A stretch of DNA of 64,000 bases from Pantoea sp. Ap-967. GTDB taxonomy: Bacteria; Pseudomonadota; Gammaproteobacteria; Pseudomonadales; Pseudomonadaceae. The notes below the pieces were generated by a model that saw only the letters and a list, made by a program, of their open reading frames with translations, had not been told where the DNA came from and searched no databases. The position numbers and the translations under genes are program-made. Position 1 is the stretch's first letter, and each line of letters begins with the position of its first letter. This document shows positions 60,311-64,000 of the stretch, piece after piece. Location of the stretch: positions 1 through 64,000 of the forward strand of contig NZ_VWXK01000016.1 in the NCBI RefSeq assembly GCF_011752565.1. Reading direction: 5' to 3'.

Positions 60311-61666
60311 TCAGTGCTCGTGGCAGGCGTCGTTGTGCACGGCGCGCTCGGCACCCCCGAGGATGTTGAACAACACGTTCAGCACCAGGGCACTGATCGT
60401 GGCCATGGCGATGCCGCTGTGGGTGATGGGTTCCATCCACTGGGGCATCTGCGAGAAGAACGCCGGCTTCACCACCGGAATCAGGCCAAAGCCTATGCTT
60501 ACCGCCACCAGCAGCTGGTTGCGGCGGTCGCCGATGTCGGCTTCCTGAAGGATCTTGATGCCGGTGGCGGTGACCATGCCGAACATGGCGATGGACGCGC
60601 CGCCCAGTACCGCAGGCGGAATCGAGGCGATCAGGAAGGCCGCCTTGGGCAGCAGGCTGAGCAGGATCAGCAGGCCGCCGGCAGTGACCGTGACATAACG
60701 GCAGCGCACACCCGTCATCTGCACCAGGCCAATGTTCTGGGCGAACGAGGAGTGGGTGAAGGTGTTGAAGAACCCGGCGATGAACGATGCACCGGCATCG
60801 CACAACAGGCCGCGACGCAGCATCCCGGGGGTAACCTCGCGATCCGTGACCTTGCCCAGGGCCAGGAACATGCCGGTGGACTCGACGAAGATGATCACCA
60901 CCACCAGGCACATCGACAGGATCGGCGCCAGGCTGAAGGTCGGCATGCCGAAGTGCAGGGGGGTGACCACCTGCAACCACGGCGTTTCGGCCAGCCCCGA
61001 GAGGTCGACCATACCGATGGAGCCGGCCAGGATGTAACCCAGGCCCATGCCCACCAGCACCGACACGTTGACCCAGAAGCCGCGCATGAAGCGGTTGATC
61101 AACAGGATCACCGCCAGCACCAGGCTGGCCACCAGCAGGTAGATCGGCGAGCCGAAGGTGGTCGCTTGCTGGCCGCCACCGGCCCAATCGACCGCCACCG
61201 GGAACAGCGACAGGCCAATGGAGGTGATCACCGTACCGGTGACCAGTGGCGGGAAGAAGCGCACCACCTTGGACATGAACGGCGCGACCAGCATGCCGAA
61301 GAACCCGGCAGCGATGGTTGCGCCGAAGATCCCCTGCAGGCCGACGCCGGGCATGCCGGCCATGGCCACCATGCTGCCGACGGCGGCGAAACTGGCACCC
61401 ATCATCACCGGCATGCGGATTCCGACCGGGCCGATGCCGAACGACTGGATGATGGTAGCGACGCCAGCGACCAGCAGGTCGGCGTTGATCAGGAAAGCGA
61501 CTTCTTCGCGAGACAACCCGGCGGCCTGGCCGATGATCAGTGGCACGGCAATCGCGCCTCCGTACATCAGCAGCACATGTTGCAGGCCAACCAGGATCAG
61601 TTGGAACAGGGACAGAGGCTGTCGCGGCGGCGCAACTGGAATGTACGCCTTGCGGGACTCGGACAT
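60311..61666 (-). CDS. NCS2 family xanthine/uric acid permease
   Basis: This is a 451-residue protein with about 14 helices. NCS2 motifs are seen: LVGLQHVLLMYGGAIAVPLI (conserved Gln-His), VESTGMFLALGKV (substrate Glu), the FNTFTHSSFAQNIGLVQMTG signature and SIPPAVLGGASIAMFGMVTA. It imports xanthine or urate with protons. The neighbouring genes degrade urate, supporting a urate/xanthine substrate. It reads with puuD and allA but a 212-bp gap with a REP lies between. Confidence 0.93.
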   Translation of the reverse strand: MSESRKAYIPVAPPRQPLSLFQLILVGLQHVLLMYGGAIAVPLIIGQAAGLSREEVAFLINADLLVAGVATIIQSFGIGPVGIRMPVMMGASFAAVGSMVAMAGMPGVGLQGIFGATIAAGFFGMLVAPFMSKVVRFFPPLVTGTVITSIGLSLFPVAVDWAGGGQQATTFGSPIYLLVASLVLAVILLINRFMRGFWVNVSVLVGMGLGYILAGSIGMVDLSGLAETPWLQVVTPLHFGMPTFSLAPILSMCLVVVIIFVESTGMFLALGKVTDREVTPGMLRRGLLCDAGASFIAGFFNTFTHSSFAQNIGLVQMTGVRCRYVTVTAGGLLILLSLLPKAAFLIASIPPAVLGGASIAMFGMVTATGIKILQEADIGDRRNQLLVAVSIGFGLIPVVKPAFFSQMPQWMEPITHSGIAMATISALVLNVLFNILGGAERAVHNDACHEH

Positions 61667-61800
61667 GCAGCACCTCGAGTTTTGTTTTTATTCTCGGATC
61701 CAAGCGCCGGTTGCAGGCGTCAGGCCCGGTGAAGGCAGCCTGGGGTTCGCGCTTGCGGTCGAACGCTCGATGCTTGCTTGTTGCATGAAACGGTAAGTGC

Positions 61801-61850
61801 GAGGCCGGGCATGCCGGCCTCTTCGCGGCGCAAGGCCGCTCCTACAAAGG
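61801..61850. repeat. Degenerate single REP between puuD and the permease
   Basis: GCCGGGCATGCCGGC and CTTCGCGGCGCAAGGCCGCTCCTAC form REP-like arms, the core altered to GGCGCAAGGCC. It lies just past the puuD stop. Confidence 0.6.
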
Positions 61851-61878
61851 CGCGCGGACGCCTTCGCAGGAGGGTGGG

Positions 61879-63207
61879 TCAGTTGACCTGGGCGCCTTTG
61901 GCGATCCAGTCACCGACCAGCTTGCGCTCCTCGGCGGTCATCTGGGTGATGTTGCCCAGCGGCATGATCTGGCTGGCGACCGCTTGCGCCTGGATGCGCG
62001 CAGCCTGGGCCTGGATCTGTTGCGGGGTGTCGAACATCACGCCGGCAGGGGCTGCGCTGAACAGTGGGCTGGTCGGCTTGGCCGAGTGGCACACGCTGCA
62101 GCGTTCCTGGATGACCTTGTGGATCTTGTCGAAGTCGCCACCGGCGGCCTGTGCAGTCGCCTGGGCCGGGGCCTCGGCGGGTGCGGCTGGCGCTTCGGCG
62201 GCCTTGGCGGCTTCCTCGGCGCGCAGCTCGGCTGCGGTCTTGCCACCCACGGCGGTAGCCGGCAGTGGTTGGTACTCGACCTTCGCGGCGGCTTGCTCCG
62301 GGCTGGTTGGCAGCGGCTTGGGGCCGGTGACGTAGGCCAGGCAGATCATTGCCAGGGCACCGACCGGCAGGGTCCAGGCGTACTTGTTGCTGTCGTGGCG
62401 GGTGTTGAAGTAGTGGCGGATCAGAACCGCGGCTACTGCGATACCGGCCAGGATCAGCCAGTTGTACTGGCTACCGTAGGTGCTCGGGAAGTGGTTGCTG
62501 ATCATGATGAACAGCACCGGCAGGGTGAAGTAGTTGTTGTGGCGCGAACGCAGCAGGCCCTTGGCCGGCAGTACCGGGTCAGGCGTCTGGTTGTTCTCGA
62601 TCGCCGCCACCAGCTGGCGCTGGGCCGGCATGATGATGCGGAACACGTTGCCGACCATGATGGTGCCGATGATCGCACCGGTGTGCAGGTACGCACCACG
62701 GCCGCTGAACACCAGGCTGAAGCCGAAGCAGGCCGCGATGATCAGCACGAACAGCACGGCGCCCAGCAGGGCAGGGTGCTTGCCCAGGGGCGAGTCGCAC
62801 AGGAAGTCGTAGATGAACCAGCCGGCCACCAGCGAACCGATACCGATGGCCACGCCTTCGGCACCGCTCAGGGTGCTGCCAGGTGCCAGCAGGTACAGGC
62901 TAGGGTTCCAGTAGAACACCACGCACAGCAGGGCGATACCGGACATCCAGGTGAAGTAGGCTTCCCATTTGAACCAGTGCAGGTTCTCGGGCATTTTCGG
63001 GGGCGCGAGTTTGTATTTCTCCAGGTGGTAGATACCACCGCCGTGAATCGCCCAGAGATCACCCGACAACCCATCGCGCGGGTTGCTGCGGTTCAGGTGG
63101 TTCTCCAGCCAGACGAAGTAGAACGATGCACCGATCCAGGCGACACCGGTGATCATGTGAACCCAGCGAATGCTCAGGTTCAGCCATTCGTGAAGGTGTG
63201 CTTCCAC
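61879..63207 (-). CDS. puuD: Urate hydroxylase PuuD (membrane urate oxidase with cytochrome c domain)
   Basis: This is a 442-residue protein. The N-terminal ~310 residues form an eight- to nine-helix membrane domain with histidines (WVHMITGVAWIGASFYFVWL, GGGIYHLEKY). An Ala/Glu/Pro-rich linker follows, then a C-terminal cytochrome c domain with CSVCH (C370, C373, H374) and a distal methionine region IMPLGNITQMT. It oxidises urate to 5-hydroxyisourate with electrons passed to the respiratory chain; the haem is attached by the Ccm system encoded earlier in this window. It reads towards the permease. Confidence 0.94.
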   Translation of the reverse strand: MEAHLHEWLNLSIRWVHMITGVAWIGASFYFVWLENHLNRSNPRDGLSGDLWAIHGGGIYHLEKYKLAPPKMPENLHWFKWEAYFTWMSGIALLCVVFYWNPSLYLLAPGSTLSGAEGVAIGIGSLVAGWFIYDFLCDSPLGKHPALLGAVLFVLIIAACFGFSLVFSGRGAYLHTGAIIGTIMVGNVFRIIMPAQRQLVAAIENNQTPDPVLPAKGLLRSRHNNYFTLPVLFIMISNHFPSTYGSQYNWLILAGIAVAAVLIRHYFNTRHDSNKYAWTLPVGALAMICLAYVTGPKPLPTSPEQAAAKVEYQPLPATAVGGKTAAELRAEEAAKAAEAPAAPAEAPAQATAQAAGGDFDKIHKVIQERCSVCHSAKPTSPLFSAAPAGVMFDTPQQIQAQAARIQAQAVASQIMPLGNITQMTAEERKLVGDWIAKGAQVN

Positions 63208-63252
63208 AGTATGTACCTCTGCCGGTCACCGTGAACGATGACCGACCTTTTC

Positions 63253-63756
63253 TTATTGGTGGGGATTGAGGATCAGCATCTGTTCCTCGGTGAAGTAATG
63301 CTCATCGCAGTTGTTGCCAGAACCACTGCGATCAACCACCAGGAAGTCATCCCGCTTTTCGATCGTCAGCACCGGGTGGTGCCAGACGCCGCGATGGTAA
63401 TTAACGCCCTGCCTGCCGTTACTACGGAAGGCGCGGACCAAGCCTGATACAGGTGCATCGCCAACCGGCGCGACCACGATCAGAAAGGGGTTGCCGAGCA
63501 GCGGAATGAAAGCCTGGCTGCCCAGCGGATGGCGCTCCAGCATGCGCACGGTCAGCGGCATGTCCAGCGCGTCGGCGCGGAAGATGCTGATGATCGCCTT
63601 GTCTTCAGGCTCGGCGGTTTCCACCGTGGCGAGCTTGTGAAAACGCATGGTCGAGCCGTTGTTGATCATGAAGTGGTCGCTGCCATCGGTTTCGATCACG
63701 TCTCCGAATTCGGCGAAGGCTTCTTTGGTCAGGGGCTCGATCATCAGGGTGCGCAT
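63253..63756 (-). CDS. allA: Ureidoglycolate lyase AllA
   Basis: This is a 167-residue cupin-like protein: MIEPLTKEAFAEFGDVIE start, MRFHKLATVE, SIFRADALDMPLTVRMLERH, GSQAFIPLLGNPFLIVVAP and GVNYHRGVWHHPVLTI, which are the family's core strands and active-site histidines. It splits (S)-ureidoglycolate into glyoxylate and urea, the last purine-degradation step, feeding Gcl. Start ATG 63756. 45 bp separate it from puuD. Confidence 0.93.
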   Translation of the reverse strand: MRTLMIEPLTKEAFAEFGDVIETDGSDHFMINNGSTMRFHKLATVETAEPEDKAIISIFRADALDMPLTVRMLERHPLGSQAFIPLLGNPFLIVVAPVGDAPVSGLVRAFRSNGRQGVNYHRGVWHHPVLTIEKRDDFLVVDRSGSGNNCDEHYFTEEQMLILNPHQ

Positions 63757-63811
63757 GGGTTATCTCTTCTAAGTTCGTTGTTCTGGATAAGGCTCTAACG
63801 TTGCGGCAGCG

Positions 63812-64000
63812 TTACAGCTGCAGCAGGCGGAACAGGGCGATCAGGTTGATCTGCGCCAGGGCTTCCTTGAATTCGGCATCGGCGTCGTTGTGGATGCGTT
63901 TTTCGAAGGCGGCAAGGATCTGGTGCCGGTTGCTGCCTTTTACCGCCATGATGAACGGGAACTGGAACTTGGCCTTGTAGGCGTCGTTCAGTTCGGTGAA
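63812..64000 (-). CDS. uraD: OHCU decarboxylase, C-terminal part (cut by window end)
   Basis: The last 62 residues are visible, beginning FTELNDAYKAKFQFPFIMAV and continuing KGSNRHQILAAFEKRIHNDA to a TAA. The FPFIMAVKG block is the hallmark of 2-oxo-4-hydroxy-4-carboxy-5-ureidoimidazoline decarboxylase, which makes (S)-allantoin after urate oxidation. It lies upstream of allA with 55 bp between, in the purine operon. The start is outside the window. Confidence 0.92.
   Translation of the reverse strand, partial: FTELNDAYKAKFQFPFIMAVKGSNRHQILAAFEKRIHNDADAEFKEALAQINLIALFRLLQL

Noticed and set aside
1..64000. tRNA, rRNA, insertion sequences, integrases or attachment sites
   Set aside because: I looked for cloverleaf arms, transposase/integrase motifs and terminal repeats next to the accessory genes and found none that I can support by eye.

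Overview
The window looks like chromosome of a Pseudomonas of the P. putida group. The evidence is uniformly high G+C coding DNA, the order cheA-cheB-motC-motD-parC-parP-cheW-DUF2802, a complete ccmABCDEFGHI operon, a gcl-hyi-glxR-ttuD-pykF glyoxylate operon, a purine-catabolism cluster, and many Pseudomonas REP palindromes (the CGGGGCAAGCCCGCTCCTAC type and related types). I see no tRNA, rRNA, CRISPR array, insertion sequence or phage gene.

Layout. (1) 1-6709 (+): the 3' half of the main chemotaxis operon, from the end of cheA through cheB, the second stator pair motCD, the array-positioning pair parC/parP, cheW and a DUF2802 gene. (2) 6663-8152: a tandem array of one short (154 bp) and six full 222-bp units. 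Each unit carries the 3' tail of the DUF2802 gene, a 115-bp inverted REP pair, and a piece matching the 3' end of the next gene. (3) 8138-13704 (-): two tandem paralogues of about 910 residues. Each has an N-terminal dermonecrotic-toxin-like region, a hydrophobic segment and a C-terminal TcdA/TcdB-type (DxD) glycosyltransferase domain. This is the most likely accessory cargo of the window. (4) 13769-15657 (-): an orphan FlhB C-terminal-domain gene and a FliK-like gene. (5) 15904-22813 (+): cytochrome c maturation, followed by a small lipoprotein.

(6) 23452-28578 (+): mixed housekeeping and orphan genes: D-2-hydroxyacid dehydrogenase, PhzF-like enzyme, FKBP, a low-G+C orphan pair, a histidine phosphatase and a DadA-like oxidoreductase. 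(7) 28662-30939 (-): a hydantoin-racemase-like protein and an NCS1 transporter. (8) 31431-39003: Lrp regulator and EamA exporter, an rRNA-type methyltransferase, an MscS channel, sulfate-binding protein, a K+ channel and a urea transporter. (9) 39189-46481: the glyoxylate carboligase operon (-), with a divergent GlcG/HbpS-like gene. (10) 46579-56040: a RutR-like TetR regulator divergent from an MdtABC-OpmB-like RND efflux operon. (11) 56090-58179: a DUF808 protein and two gene remnants meeting at one breakpoint. (12) 58244-64000 (-): two Tsx-like channels, an NCS2 xanthine/urate permease, urate hydroxylase PuuD, ureidoglycolate lyase AllA and the 3' end of OHCU decarboxylase.

How it fits together. 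Blocks 9 and 12 join into one route. Purines enter through the Tsx-like pores and the NCS2 permease, are oxidised through urate to ureidoglycolate, and AllA releases glyoxylate and urea. Gcl, Hyi, GlxR, TtuD and PykF then take glyoxylate to pyruvate, and a urea transporter lies just beyond pykF. The 10-bp palindrome TTGTATACAA occurs twice between gcl and the GlcG-like gene and again upstream of the NCS1 transporter, which suggests a shared GntR-family regulator (GclR is the known one in P. putida). It also occurs next to the fliK-like start, where it may be chance.

The strongest candidates for something undescribed are the paired toxin-like glycosyltransferases together with the amplified array that abuts them, the TTGTATACAA regulon, the racemase-like protein that lacks one catalytic cysteine, the low-G+C orphan pair, and the deletion scar at about 57940.
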